A DNA stretch of 57,405 nt from assembly GCF_011761355.1 (NCBI RefSeq), contig NZ_JAASRW010000008.1:1-57405 (forward strand), given 5' to 3'. Shown piece after piece: positions 1-8,451 of the stretch. Position 1 is the stretch's first letter. Every line of letters begins with the position of its first letter. The stretch comes from Paenibacillus lupini (GTDB lineage Bacteria > Bacillota > Bacilli > Paenibacillales > Paenibacillaceae). A model generated the notes under the pieces. The model did not search any database. It was given only the letters and a program-made list of their open reading frames with translations, and was not told where the DNA came from. Made by a program: the position numbers and the translations under genes.

Positions 1-90
1 CTTTTCCCGAAGGAAAAGATCCGCTCGACTTGCATGTATTAGGCACGCCGCCAGCGTTCGTCCTGAGCCAGGATCAAACTCTCCATGAAA
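1..90 (-). rRNA. rrs: 16S ribosomal RNA, 5' end only
   Basis: The reverse complement carries the universal 16S start (AGAGTTTGATCCTGGCTCAG, at 82-63), followed by the conserved GACGAACGCTGGCGGCGTGCC and the start of variable region V1. The gene runs leftward out of the window, so only about the first 90 nt are present. The 5' end is placed by analogy with E. coli numbering, in which AGAGTTTG begins near nucleotide 8. It is co-oriented with most protein genes here, as expected for the leading strand. Confidence 0.97.
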
Positions 91-156
91 TGGTTGTTTG
101 ACTTGCTCAAACTTGACTAGCTATTTTAAAACTTGTTTGAATCGACGTGATTCATT

Positions 157-175
157 TGTTCAGTTTTCAAAGAAC
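157..175 (-). promoter_or_regulatory. rrn leader boxA-type antitermination element
   Basis: The minus strand reads GTTCTTTGAAAACTGAACA between P2 and the 16S gene. The TTTGAAAACTGAACA core is the conserved leader element in Bacillales rRNA operons and resembles the boxA site for Nus-factor antitermination. The functional role is inferred from that similarity. Confidence 0.6.
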
Positions 176-212
176 TTGTTTGTTTGTCACATTTTGTCGG
201 TGACAAGATGTT

Positions 213-241
213 ATATTATCAGCTTCTCAACTCGTTGTCAA
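213..241 (-). promoter_or_regulatory. rRNA operon promoter P2 (sigma-A)
   Basis: On the minus strand a perfect -35 TTGACA (241-236) is followed by a 17-bp spacer and TAATAT (218-213). It lies about 120 bp before the 16S 5' end, as expected for the proximal promoter of a Bacillus-type rrn operon. Confidence 0.85.
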
Positions 242-316
242 CAGCTTGTTTCACATTTGTTTTTCAACTCGTGTGTTTCAGTTGTCTGCGCCGTGTCTTC
301 CGAAGCGACAAGAAAT

Positions 317-345
317 AATATACCATGTCCGATTTTGAATTACAA
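317..345 (-). promoter_or_regulatory. rRNA operon promoter P1 (sigma-A)
   Basis: TTGTAA (345-340), a 17-bp spacer and TATATT (322-317) on the minus strand form a second, upstream promoter. The tandem P1-P2 arrangement is typical of rRNA operons in Firmicutes. Confidence 0.7.
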
Positions 346-383
346 CTTGTAATAAATGACATTTACATTTAGTTGCATTAAAA

Positions 384-417
384 AAGCGCCGCATGCCTTT
401 TAAGGCATACAGCGCTT
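384..417 (-). terminator. intrinsic terminator after ligA
   Basis: An AAGCGC...GCGCTT stem with an inner ATGCCTT/AAGGCAT stem is followed on the minus strand by TTTTTTAATG. It sits a few bases past the ligA stop codon and insulates ligA from the rrn promoters. Confidence 0.85.
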
Positions 418-424
418 ATCCATT

Positions 425-2458
425 CTAGTCTTCGCCTAACAAACGAATCAGTTCATCCTCGTCTTCGATAACGGTAATCCCAAGATCCCGTGCTTTAGTC
501 AGTTTACTGCCTGCACTTTCACCAGCAATGACGAAGTCCGTCTTCTTGGAGACGCTGCCGCTTACTTTCGCACCACATGCCTCGAGTTTCTTAGCCGCTT
601 CATCTCTCGACATCTTCGACAATGTTCCGGTCAGAACAACGGTCTTGCCGCTAAAAATGCTGTCTTGGCGTACAACGGCAGGCTGATCGGCTTCCGCTTT
701 TACACCAAGCTCTCGCATACGAGCTATACTTGCCGCAATAATGGGATCCGCAAAATAGTTGACTATGCTGTCTGCTACGATCGCGCCTACATCCTGAAGA
801 CCAACAAGCTCATCAGCTGTTGCTGTCATCACACCATCCAGGCTTCCATAATGATCGGCCAGCATTTTAGTCGTAGCCTTACCGGTGTTAGGAATGCCAA
901 GTGCGAACAAGAAAGCGGCCAAATCGCGATCTTTGGACTTCTCAAGTGCATCTAACAGCTTACGTGCTTTTTTATCACCGAAACGATCCAGCTTGATCAA
1001 ATCATCGTAGCCAAGGGCATAGAGGTCTGCCGGATCATGAACATTACAGTCCGCATACAGCTGCTCCGCTGTCATGATGCTGAAAGCCTCGATATCCATC
1101 GCGTCGCGGGATGCAAAATGAGTAATACGTCCAATAATTTGCGGACGGCAGCCGAGCTTATTGTTACAGAATAGATGGGCGCCGCGCTGCTCAAGCCCAG
1201 TTCCGCAAGAAGGACATTCGGTTGGGAACACGATCTCTTGCCCTGGCTCGTCATCTACTTTGCCTAGTATCTCTGGAATAACATCATTGGACCTGCGGAT
1301 AGATACAAGCGTGCCAAGAGCATATTTCAAATTCTTCCGCTCAATATCTCCAATATTGTTCAGCGTACAGTTTTGAACGGTTACGCCTGCAAGTTCCACG
1401 GCTTCAACTCGTGCTACCGGTGTGATTTTTCCAGTACGGCCAACTTCCCAAGATACAGACTCCAGCACCGTTGCCGCTTCTTCCGCCTCAAACTTAAAGG
1501 CGACAGCCCACCGCGGGAATTTGTCCGTATAGCCAAGCGCTTCCCTCGTACGCATATCTACGAGCTTCACGACGGCACCATCGATTAAAAAGTCGAGACT
1601 GGTACGCATTTCAGTTATATGCACTAACTCCGCCTGTACTTCTTCAATCGTATCGAAATAGGAAGCATACGGATTTACTTTAAATAAGTTATCTTTCAGG
1701 AATTGCTGCATTTCACGATGATTCGTAAACGAGATTCCTTCCGCGTGTCCAACATTATAGAAGAAAGCATTCAGCTTTCTCTCTGCCGTTACTTTCGGAT
1801 TCAGGTTGCGAAGTGCACCTGCTGCGGCATTACGTGCATTCTTAAGCGGATCCACTGCCGTTTGGTTATAGCTCTCCAAGACTGACAGGTTCATAATGCC
1901 CTCGCCTTGCACTTCAATGATCCCATCTCGGAAAGGAATAGTTAACGGAACAGAACGGATCGTGCGCACCTGCGCCAATATCCCCTCGCCTACTGTGCCA
2001 TTCCCCCGTGTAGAAGCTTGGATGAGCTGTCCATTCTCATAAGTCAGGTTTAGGGTAAGACCGTCGAACTTCAGCTCAATGACATAACTCGGTTGTGGAA
2101 GTGGCTCTTCCTCTGGATGCTTTGCATTATAATCATTAATGCCTTTAAGTACCCGCTGATTCCAAGCGAGCAGATCCTCTATGTCCTGCGCCTTATCAAG
2201 GCTCCATAAACGAGCCCGATGACGGTGAGGCTCAAAGCCTTTTAGCAGCTCTCCGCCTACCCGCTGTGTCGGAGAGTCCGGCAGCACAACACCTGTTGCT
2301 GTCTCAAGTGCTACCAGCTCATCGTACAGTTTATCGTAGTCAGCATCATTAATAGAAGGCCGATCAAGTGTGTAGTATTGATAGTTATGAGCGGAAATTT
2401 CCGCTGCAAGCTCTTGCATACGGGTCACTTGCTCAGGCGTAGCCGTCTGATTGTCCAT
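425..2458 (-). CDS. ligA: NAD+-dependent DNA ligase LigA
   Basis: Seals nicks in duplex DNA during replication and repair, using NAD+ as adenylate donor. The adenylation motif ELKFDG carries the nucleophilic lysine about 137 residues into the longest frame. It is followed by the OB-fold region, a four-cysteine zinc finger (CPSCG...CNNKLGC), a helix-hairpin-helix region and a C-terminal BRCT domain (SGKTVVLTGTL onward). Length of about 677 residues is normal for the family. I prefer the ATG at 2458 (MDNQTATPEQ) over the in-frame ATG at 2479, because the upstream ATG has no Shine-Dalgarno sequence while GGAAGGATGGG precedes the inner one, and LigA proteins normally begin this close to the Ia domain. 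It lies directly downstream of pcrA, the conserved pcrA-ligA arrangement of Firmicutes, and almost certainly shares its transcript. Confidence 0.97.
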   Translation of the reverse strand: MDNQTATPEQVTRMQELAAEISAHNYQYYTLDRPSINDADYDKLYDELVALETATGVVLPDSPTQRVGGELLKGFEPHRHRARLWSLDKAQDIEDLLAWNQRVLKGINDYNAKHPEEEPLPQPSYVIELKFDGLTLNLTYENGQLIQASTRGNGTVGEGILAQVRTIRSVPLTIPFRDGIIEVQGEGIMNLSVLESYNQTAVDPLKNARNAAAGALRNLNPKVTAERKLNAFFYNVGHAEGISFTNHREMQQFLKDNLFKVNPYASYFDTIEEVQAELVHITEMRTSLDFLIDGAVVKLVDMRTREALGYTDKFPRWAVAFKFEAEEAATVLESVSWEVGRTGKITPVARVEAVELAGVTVQNCTLNNIGDIERKNLKYALGTLVSIRRSNDVIPEILGKVDDEPGQEIVFPTECPSCGTGLEQRGAHLFCNNKLGCRPQIIGRITHFASRDAMDIEAFSIMTAEQLYADCNVHDPADLYALGYDDLIKLDRFGDKKARKLLDALEKSKDRDLAAFLFALGIPNTGKATTKMLADHYGSLDGVMTATADELVGLQDVGAIVADSIVNYFADPIIAASIARMRELGVKAEADQPAVVRQDSIFSGKTVVLTGTLSKMSRDEAAKKLEACGAKVSGSVSKKTDFVIAGESAGSKLTKARDLGITVIEDEDELIRLLGED

Positions 2459-2482
2459 GGGAGGGTCCCATCCTTCCATTCA

Positions 2483-4843
2483 TTAAACTTTCGTTATTGG
2501 TGCAAAACCGGCCAATAGCCGTTTGACACCTACTGGCGCTGGGAAAGCGATTTGGAGTTCCATGTCATTGCCCGTTCCTTTGACGGAAACAACTACACCT
2601 TCGCCCCATTTACCATGTGCAACTCTGTCACCAGCAGTAAACAGTCGGTCAGCACTGCCGCTAGCGGCAGCGCCACCTTGTACGGCTTTCGCTGCTGCGT
2701 CAAGCGGTGTACTTACGCGTACTCCCGCTCCCGATGGACCAGAGGTACGTGCTCCCGCGCTAGCTGCACCGCCAAAGGATGGTGTGCGTCCTGCTCCAAA
2801 GCCAGCGGTGCTGCTGCTTGAGCCAAAGCTCGGGCGACTGCCTCCGCCAAAGCTGCTTCCAGAACGGCCAATGGTACCGCCCGGTGATGCCAGTGTCTTG
2901 ACATGGTCCGGCAATTCCTGCAGGAAACGAGAAGGCATATTGGAGCTGGTACGACCGAATAAGGTCCGCATGCGCGCACTGGTCATATAAAGCTGCTTCT
3001 CTGCACGAGTGATCCCTACATAAGCAAGTCGTCGCTCTTCCTCCAGCTCCTCATTGTCATTAAGCGCACGGCTGTGCGGGAAGATACTTTCCTCCATCCC
3101 GATAATGAATACAACCGGGAACTCAAGACCTTTGGCACTATGCATTGTCATTAGAACGACCGCGTTATTGTCTACCACTTGGCCTTCCTCGTCTTTATCC
3201 ATCGAATCGATATCAGCAATAAGAGCCAGATCGGTCAAGAACGCTACTAACGTCTTGTCATCGTTCCGTTTTTCGAAATCCTGCGTAACGGAGAGGAACT
3301 CGTCAATATTCTCGAGTCGAGCCGTCGATTCAAGTGTCTTCTCACGCTGCAGCTCTATGCGGTACTGCGACATTTCCAGCACCTTTTCGGTCAACTCAGT
3401 CACTGACAAGTAATCAACCATTTGCGTCAAGTTATCGATCATATCCCGGAACTCATGAAGCAGCCCTTGCGCACGTGCATTCAGATCGATCCCTTGCAAA
3501 TTGCCGAGTACGTTATAGATGGATGTTCCTTGGCGTACAGCTTCTTCAGCAAGCTTCGCAACTGTTGTATCGCCAATCCCCCGCTTCGGAACATTAATGA
3601 TCCGCTGCAAGCTGATATCATCGTCTGGATTCGAGATTAGTCTAAGGTAAGCAAGCAAGTCCTTAATCTCTTTCCGATCATAGAACTTGATACCGCCAAC
3701 GATCTGATAAGGAATATCGGACTTGATGAGAATTTCCTCTATTACACGAGACTGGGCGTTCGTCCGGTACAAAATCGCATGATCCTCGTATTTACGTCCG
3801 TTTTTCACATTCTTACTGATTGTGCCGGTTACGAAATAGCCTTCATCATGTTCAGAATCCGCCTGGTATAACGTAATCAGATCGCCTTCCCCTTGATCGG
3901 TCCACAGCTTTTTCGCTTTACGACCCGTATTCAGCTTAATAACAGCATTCGCCGCATCAAGGATATTCGAGGTTGAACGATAGTTCTGCTCGAGCATGAT
4001 CGTCCGAGCTTCCGGATAGTCATCTTCAAAGTTCAGAATGTTCGAAATGTCTGCTCCACGCCAGCGATAGATCGACTGGTCACTGTCACCAACAACGCAA
4101 ATATTATGATGTTTGTCCGCCAGCATACGGCAGAGCATATACTGGGCACGGTTCGTATCCTGATACTCATCGACGTGGATAAAACGGAATTTGTTCTGAT
4201 AGAATTCCAGCACTTCCGGCATTTCCTTAAATAACTCAATCGTCGTCATGATCAGATCATCGAAGTCAAGCGAGTTATTGCTCTTCAGCCGCTTCTGATA
4301 CATCTTATATACCTTCGCCACAATATCAGTGAAATAGTCGCCTGTCTTTTGCTCGTAACGTTCCGGCGACAGCAGTTCATTCTTTGCTCCACTCATCGCA
4401 GCCTGCACAGATTTAGGCTCTATCTTTTTCACATCGATATTAAGTTCCTTCATACAATTGCGGATAACTGACAGCTGATCTGCGGAATCAAGAATCGAGA
4501 AATTAGAGGTAAAGCCAATTCGGCTGATATCTTTTCTGAGAATCCGTACACACATGGAGTGGAAAGTCGATACCCATATATCTTGACCAGACGGCCCAAT
4601 CAACGCGGCAACCCTAGCCTGCATCTCTCTTGCTGCTTTATTTGTAAAGGTAATGGCTAATATGCTCCAAGGAGCAACCCGCTTCTTCTCAATTAAATAA
4701 GCGATACGATGGGTAAGCACGCGCGTCTTGCCGCTGCCTGCTCCCGCCATAATAAGTAAAGGTCCATCCGTTGCCTGAACGGCATCTCGCTGCGGAGGGT
4801 TCAGCTTCTGTACGGCTTGATCGATATTAATCGGATTAAACAT
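2483..4843 (-). CDS. pcrA: ATP-dependent DNA helicase PcrA (UvrD/Rep family)
   Basis: A superfamily 1A 3'-5' helicase acting in repair, rolling-circle replication and removal of recombination intermediates. Walker A is AGAGSGKT at residues 33-40, and the Walker B-type motif is VDEYQDTN. The later SF1 motifs DSDQSIYRWRGA, LEQNYRS, MTMHSAKGLEFP and YVGITRAEK appear in order. The C-terminus has a Gly/Ser/Ala-rich linker (about 655-715) and ends with a Tudor-like segment (RLFTAGDRVAHGKWGEG...) of the type PcrA uses to contact RNA polymerase. ATG at 4843 is preceded by AAGGAGTACATTC. The gene overlaps nothing and is followed after a few bases by ligA. A sigma-A promoter is visible at 4921-4949. 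Confidence 0.97.
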   Translation of the reverse strand: MFNPINIDQAVQKLNPPQRDAVQATDGPLLIMAGAGSGKTRVLTHRIAYLIEKKRVAPWSILAITFTNKAAREMQARVAALIGPSGQDIWVSTFHSMCVRILRKDISRIGFTSNFSILDSADQLSVIRNCMKELNIDVKKIEPKSVQAAMSGAKNELLSPERYEQKTGDYFTDIVAKVYKMYQKRLKSNNSLDFDDLIMTTIELFKEMPEVLEFYQNKFRFIHVDEYQDTNRAQYMLCRMLADKHHNICVVGDSDQSIYRWRGADISNILNFEDDYPEARTIMLEQNYRSTSNILDAANAVIKLNTGRKAKKLWTDQGEGDLITLYQADSEHDEGYFVTGTISKNVKNGRKYEDHAILYRTNAQSRVIEEILIKSDIPYQIVGGIKFYDRKEIKDLLAYLRLISNPDDDISLQRIINVPKRGIGDTTVAKLAEEAVRQGTSIYNVLGNLQGIDLNARAQGLLHEFRDMIDNLTQMVDYLSVTELTEKVLEMSQYRIELQREKTLESTARLENIDEFLSVTQDFEKRNDDKTLVAFLTDLALIADIDSMDKDEEGQVVDNNAVVLMTMHSAKGLEFPVVFIIGMEESIFPHSRALNDNEELEEERRLAYVGITRAEKQLYMTSARMRTLFGRTSSNMPSRFLQELPDHVKTLASPGGTIGRSGSSFGGGSRPSFGSSSSTAGFGAGRTPSFGGAASAGARTSGPSGAGVRVSTPLDAAAKAVQGGAAASGSADRLFTAGDRVAHGKWGEGVVVSVKGTGNDMELQIAFPAPVGVKRLLAGFAPITKV

Positions 4844-4920
4844 GAATGTACTCCTTAATCTTTGGTATAAATTTTTAATTTAAGTATAGAACTGTTCGTA
4901 TTTGTTCGCTCTTTATTGTT

Positions 4921-4949
4921 AGTGTAGACAACGGCTTCTAAAGTGTCAA
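4921..4949 (-). promoter_or_regulatory. sigma-A promoter of pcrA-ligA
   Basis: Minus strand TTGACA (4949-4944), 17-bp spacer, TACACT (4926-4921), about 80 bp upstream of the pcrA ATG and downstream of the pcrB terminator. The -35 is perfect and the -10 matches 4 of 6. Confidence 0.6.
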
Positions 4950-4962
4950 TTTACAAATAAAA

Positions 4963-5002
4963 AGCTATTCCTAAAGCTTTCAAAAACGCTCTCGGAATAG
5001 CT
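4963..5002 (-). terminator. intrinsic terminator after pcrB
   Basis: A 9-bp AGCTATTCC/GGAATAGCT stem with a long loop is followed on the minus strand by TTTTTATTTG. It lies 65 bp past the pcrB stop and before the pcrA promoter, so pcrB and pcrA are probably separate transcripts. Confidence 0.65.
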
Positions 5003-5066
5003 CTGTGCTGCTTCATATTACGTAGTATAACCTTAATCTTAAGCTTACTTCATCAAACACATCTTG

Positions 5067-5768
5067 TTACCGGATAACTGCACGAACAGCCTCGACCGTC
5101 GACAATGCGACCGTCAGATCGGTGTAGATGATATTTCCAACGACAATGGTATCTGCATGTTCGGCAGCAAGACGGGCCGTATCCGCATTATGAATGCCTC
5201 CGCCATAAAACAACTGCGTTTCATGAGCAGCTTCCTTCGCTGCACGAACAAGTGCCATGTCGCCAAAACGCCCGCTGTACTCGATATAGATGACCGGCAG
5301 ACGCATGAGTCTTGCTCCCATACGAACATGAGCAACCAGCGCCGCTTCGTCCAGTTCTGTTCTAGCACCAGTGACTGCTGCAGCTGTCGCTTCGCTGTTA
5401 AGGATAATATACCCCTGCGAAGCCGTCTCTTCCCATGGAACAAAGGAACCATATTCCTTCAGCCCTTCAATTTGGCGGCCGATAATCCATTCCGCCTTGT
5501 CCGTATTGAGGACAATTGGGACGAAATAGCCGTCAAAACCAGGTACCGCACCGTCAATTGTCGATACCTCGAGGGCACAGTCAACCTCATAGCGGCGAAT
5601 GCGCGCCATGAGATCAACCGTATTTTCAAACGTAACGCCGCTGGAGCCGCCAACAATAATAGCATCGGTTCCGGACATACAGATGGCATCCAGTGCATCA
5701 TCTGAAATTTCCTTCTCCGGATCTAATTTGAACACATGTCTCCAGTTGCTGTACCATGCTCCATTCAT
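5067..5768 (-). CDS. pcrB: heptaprenylglyceryl phosphate synthase PcrB
   Basis: A TIM-barrel prenyltransferase of the geranylgeranylglyceryl phosphate synthase family. In Bacillus it joins heptaprenyl diphosphate to glycerol-1-phosphate. Visible family features are the N-terminal W-x-HVFKLDP segment, IIVGGSSGVT, the VPIVLNT strand, YIEYSG, and the phosphate-binding FYGGGIHN followed by DTIVVGNIIY. The length of 233 residues is normal. It starts 13 nt after the stop of the U32 gene upstream, so the two are likely cotranscribed, and it ends at the hairpin at 4963-5002. The pcrB-pcrA-ligA order is conserved in Bacillales, although no functional link between the lipid enzyme and the DNA enzymes is obvious. 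Confidence 0.95.
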   Translation of the reverse strand: MNGAWYSNWRHVFKLDPEKEISDDALDAICMSGTDAIIVGGSSGVTFENTVDLMARIRRYEVDCALEVSTIDGAVPGFDGYFVPIVLNTDKAEWIIGRQIEGLKEYGSFVPWEETASQGYIILNSEATAAAVTGARTELDEAALVAHVRMGARLMRLPVIYIEYSGRFGDMALVRAAKEAAHETQLFYGGGIHNADTARLAAEHADTIVVGNIIYTDLTVALSTVEAVRAVIR

Positions 5769-5781
5769 GCGATGGTTCTCC

Positions 5782-8304
5782 TTATTTCACGAGCTGCCCG
5801 CGTGTTACACCGAGCTGGTTCGTTGCTTTTAACGTTTTCCATACTTTCGTACCGCTAATACGGCCATCTAGTGCATCCCGGTATAATCCAAGCACTTCAC
5901 GTACTTTGTCCGGCGTTTCTTCCAAGAATTCAACGCGGAAGGATGGTACGCCAAGCTCAAGGAAGTTGCGGATATATTCGGAGCCCGATTGCTCAATTGC
6001 ATTGTACACCGTATTACGGCAGCCTTCGTCTACACGTACGGGATGCGACATACCAATACGGTCCTGAAGGGATGCACGATGATCTTCACAAGGACGGCCA
6101 CAGTTCGTATAGTCCGTTCCTTCGCTCATGAAGGTACAATAAACGCAATGCTCTGTATGGAACATCGGCATGTGCTGCTGGATAACGACCTCCAGACGGG
6201 AAGTATCCGATTTCTCCAGCATATCGACCATCTGCTGAATGTTCAGGTCATACGACGGCGTAATGAGATCAAGACCCGCATCAGCAAATACTTCAACTGC
6301 TTTATGATTCGCCACGTTAAGTGAGAAATCACCGATCAATCTCGGGAACGGTTTATCGGGATTCTCTGCACGCGCACGCAGGTAGTAATACAATGCACCC
6401 GTATTGCGCACAAGCACCGCATCCGGTTGAAGCTTCAATATATTCGCATGGTAGCCGTTCTCTCCAGGCATATGAATGCGAGGCGTAGCAAGTGCAATCG
6501 GTTTTCCAGCGCGTCTTGCTACTTCAATAGCAGCAGGGAACTGCTTAATGAATTCAAAGTCGGCATAGATCATCTCTACGTTCATTTGAACGGCCGCTTC
6601 GACCTGCTCCAAATTACGGCAAAGAGCCGTCAATTGGGGTTCCGCCACCTGTTGTTTGGCTTGTTGTGCTGCTGCCGTGTTAGGAACATCATCCAAAGGA
6701 TCAATCAAGTACTTCACATAGATCGGCGGCTTCGGACGCTCGCCCGTCAGCTTCTCAACAGCTTCACGACGCATCCTGTTCAGTTCACGAACCGGTACGA
6801 TTAGTTCACCCTCGAGTGCAACTTCAATCTGGTCCAGCTGATACAAGGTACCACCAAGACGACCAAGCTGATCTTCAAGCAATGCTGCATCCATCGGGCG
6901 CTTATTCGCTTGCTCAAGCATAAGCTCAGATTCAACCGCAACCGTAACACCCTTCTGAACATCCGTCCACCAAGTACGAAGCGGCTCGCCTGCTGCACCG
7001 GATACCTTCAAATGCAGAGGGAATACACGGTACGGCTTCTCAGTCTCGAAAGTTGTACGTAGGCGTCTATCTAATGCAGGGTCATTGGTCTTCCAAATCT
7101 TATCCCCAACATGCACTTTGCGAAGGTCTACGTCATTACGTCCGGCTACAAGCTCAAGAAGAGTTCCTTCCTGTGCTTCGCCTTCAATCTTCTGACCATG
7201 ACGGCGAAGATCATAGACACGTCCGCCTTCTTCCTTCTTCGTTGGATCCCCAGCGTCAAATACGATACCGTCGCCGCGTTTGAGCGGAGCTTCAAGGCGG
7301 ATCGTTACTGCATCACGAAGAATACGTTCAACACGGCCAAGATATACGCCGCGGCTTTTCGGGAAGGTCCCGTCTACCAGTTGTTTATTGTTTGTTCCTG
7401 TCAGGAAGCCATGTGTAAAGCCGCGGGAGAAGCTTTGCTGCAGCTCACGGATCTCTTCCTTCGAAGGACCTGTAAGGTCACCAGCAAAATAGCTGTCGAT
7501 CGCTTTGCGGTATTTACTTACTACGTTCGCCACATATTCCGGGCTTTTCAGGCGGCCTTCAATTTTGAAGGAAGTAACACCCGCTTGAATCAATTCAGGA
7601 ATCAGATCAATAGCCGCAAGATCCTTAGGAGATAATAAATAAGCGACATCGCCCATCGGCTTATGCTCCCCATCAACCATTAGATCGTACGGGAGTCGGC
7701 ATGCCTGCGCGCATTCACCGCGGTTCGCAGAACGTCCGCCCCACATTTCTGATGTTAAACATTGGCCCGAGTAGGATACGCAAAGCGCACCGTGTACGAA
7801 TACTTCCATTGGAAGCTTCGCTTGCTCACCAATCTTTTGAATTTGCTTCAAGTTATTCTCGCGCCCAAGCACGACACGTTCCATACCAAATGGCTTCGTG
7901 AACTCCACTGCTTCTGGCGAAGTAATGGTCATTTGAGTAGAGCCATGAATCGGGAAATCCGGAGACAATTCACGAATCATTTTCACAAGACCTAAATCCT
8001 GAACGATAACCGCATCGACACCGGCATTAATACACATCTCAATTAATTGCTTAGCATCACGAAGTTCATCCTCGAATACGAGAATATTAAAGGTCAGAAA
8101 ACCTTTTACCCCATACGTATGAAGAAAAGCCATAATCTCAGGCAGTTCCTCACTTCGGAAATTGTTCGCACGAGCCCGGGCATTAAACTTCTCTACGCCA
8201 AAAAAAATGGCATCCGCGCCGTTAGCTACTGCTGCACGCATGCATTCCCAGTCGCCGGCCGGAGCCAGCAGCTCGATATCCTCTCGCTTTATATTAATCG
8301 TCAT
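5782..8304 (-). CDS. U32 family protein with two peptidase_U32 modules (RlhA/TrhP-like)
   Basis: A large U32 family protein of 840 residues. The N-terminal module (about 1-330) has LLAPAGDWECMRAAVANGADAIFFG and the cysteine cluster GALCVSYSGQC...GECAQACRLPYD, which in this family coordinates an iron-sulfur cluster. A middle DUF3656-like region follows, then a second half with another cysteine set (HCVYC...CGRPC...DEGC). U32 proteins were long called collagenases, but characterised members such as E. coli RlhA and TrhP and Bacillus TrhP hydroxylate rRNA or tRNA. A role in RNA hydroxylation is therefore the better guess, inferred from family alone. The two-module single chain resembles RlhA-type proteins more than the split yrrN/yrrO pair. 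It is cotranscribed with pcrB. Confidence 0.85.
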   Translation of the reverse strand: MTINIKREDIELLAPAGDWECMRAAVANGADAIFFGVEKFNARARANNFRSEELPEIMAFLHTYGVKGFLTFNILVFEDELRDAKQLIEMCINAGVDAVIVQDLGLVKMIRELSPDFPIHGSTQMTITSPEAVEFTKPFGMERVVLGRENNLKQIQKIGEQAKLPMEVFVHGALCVSYSGQCLTSEMWGGRSANRGECAQACRLPYDLMVDGEHKPMGDVAYLLSPKDLAAIDLIPELIQAGVTSFKIEGRLKSPEYVANVVSKYRKAIDSYFAGDLTGPSKEEIRELQQSFSRGFTHGFLTGTNNKQLVDGTFPKSRGVYLGRVERILRDAVTIRLEAPLKRGDGIVFDAGDPTKKEEGGRVYDLRRHGQKIEGEAQEGTLLELVAGRNDVDLRKVHVGDKIWKTNDPALDRRLRTTFETEKPYRVFPLHLKVSGAAGEPLRTWWTDVQKGVTVAVESELMLEQANKRPMDAALLEDQLGRLGGTLYQLDQIEVALEGELIVPVRELNRMRREAVEKLTGERPKPPIYVKYLIDPLDDVPNTAAAQQAKQQVAEPQLTALCRNLEQVEAAVQMNVEMIYADFEFIKQFPAAIEVARRAGKPIALATPRIHMPGENGYHANILKLQPDAVLVRNTGALYYYLRARAENPDKPFPRLIGDFSLNVANHKAVEVFADAGLDLITPSYDLNIQQMVDMLEKSDTSRLEVVIQQHMPMFHTEHCVYCTFMSEGTDYTNCGRPCEDHRASLQDRIGMSHPVRVDEGCRNTVYNAIEQSGSEYIRNFLELGVPSFRVEFLEETPDKVREVLGLYRDALDGRISGTKVWKTLKATNQLGVTRGQLVK

Positions 8305-8401
8305 TCGACATTCATTCCTCCAATTGTAAACCTGCTATTGCTAGTTTAACAAACCACGGCACTAGATGCCACCACCCAATACTGGCAGGGCAGAGAAAAG
8401 A

Positions 8402-8429
8402 AGCCGATTCTCTTAGTTGAGAACCGGCT
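8402..8429 (-). terminator. intrinsic terminator after the stalk-domain gene
   Basis: An 11-bp stem (AGCCGATTCTC / GAGAACCGGCT, one G-T pair) with a 6-nt loop is followed on the minus strand by TCTTTTCTCTG. It is located 22 bp past the stop of the gene at 8452. Confidence 0.8.
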
Positions 8430-8451
8430 CCTCTGTGAAATGATGTTGCGA

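Noticed and set aside
2523..2990. Plus-strand ORF of 155 codons
   Set aside because: It is an antisense shadow of the low-complexity Gly/Ser/Ala tail of pcrA, with no ribosome site.
4870..4905. LexA box upstream of pcrA
   Set aside because: CGAACAAATACGAACAG on the minus strand is a direct repeat of CGAAC, not the inverted CGAAC-N4-GTTCG arrangement a LexA site needs.
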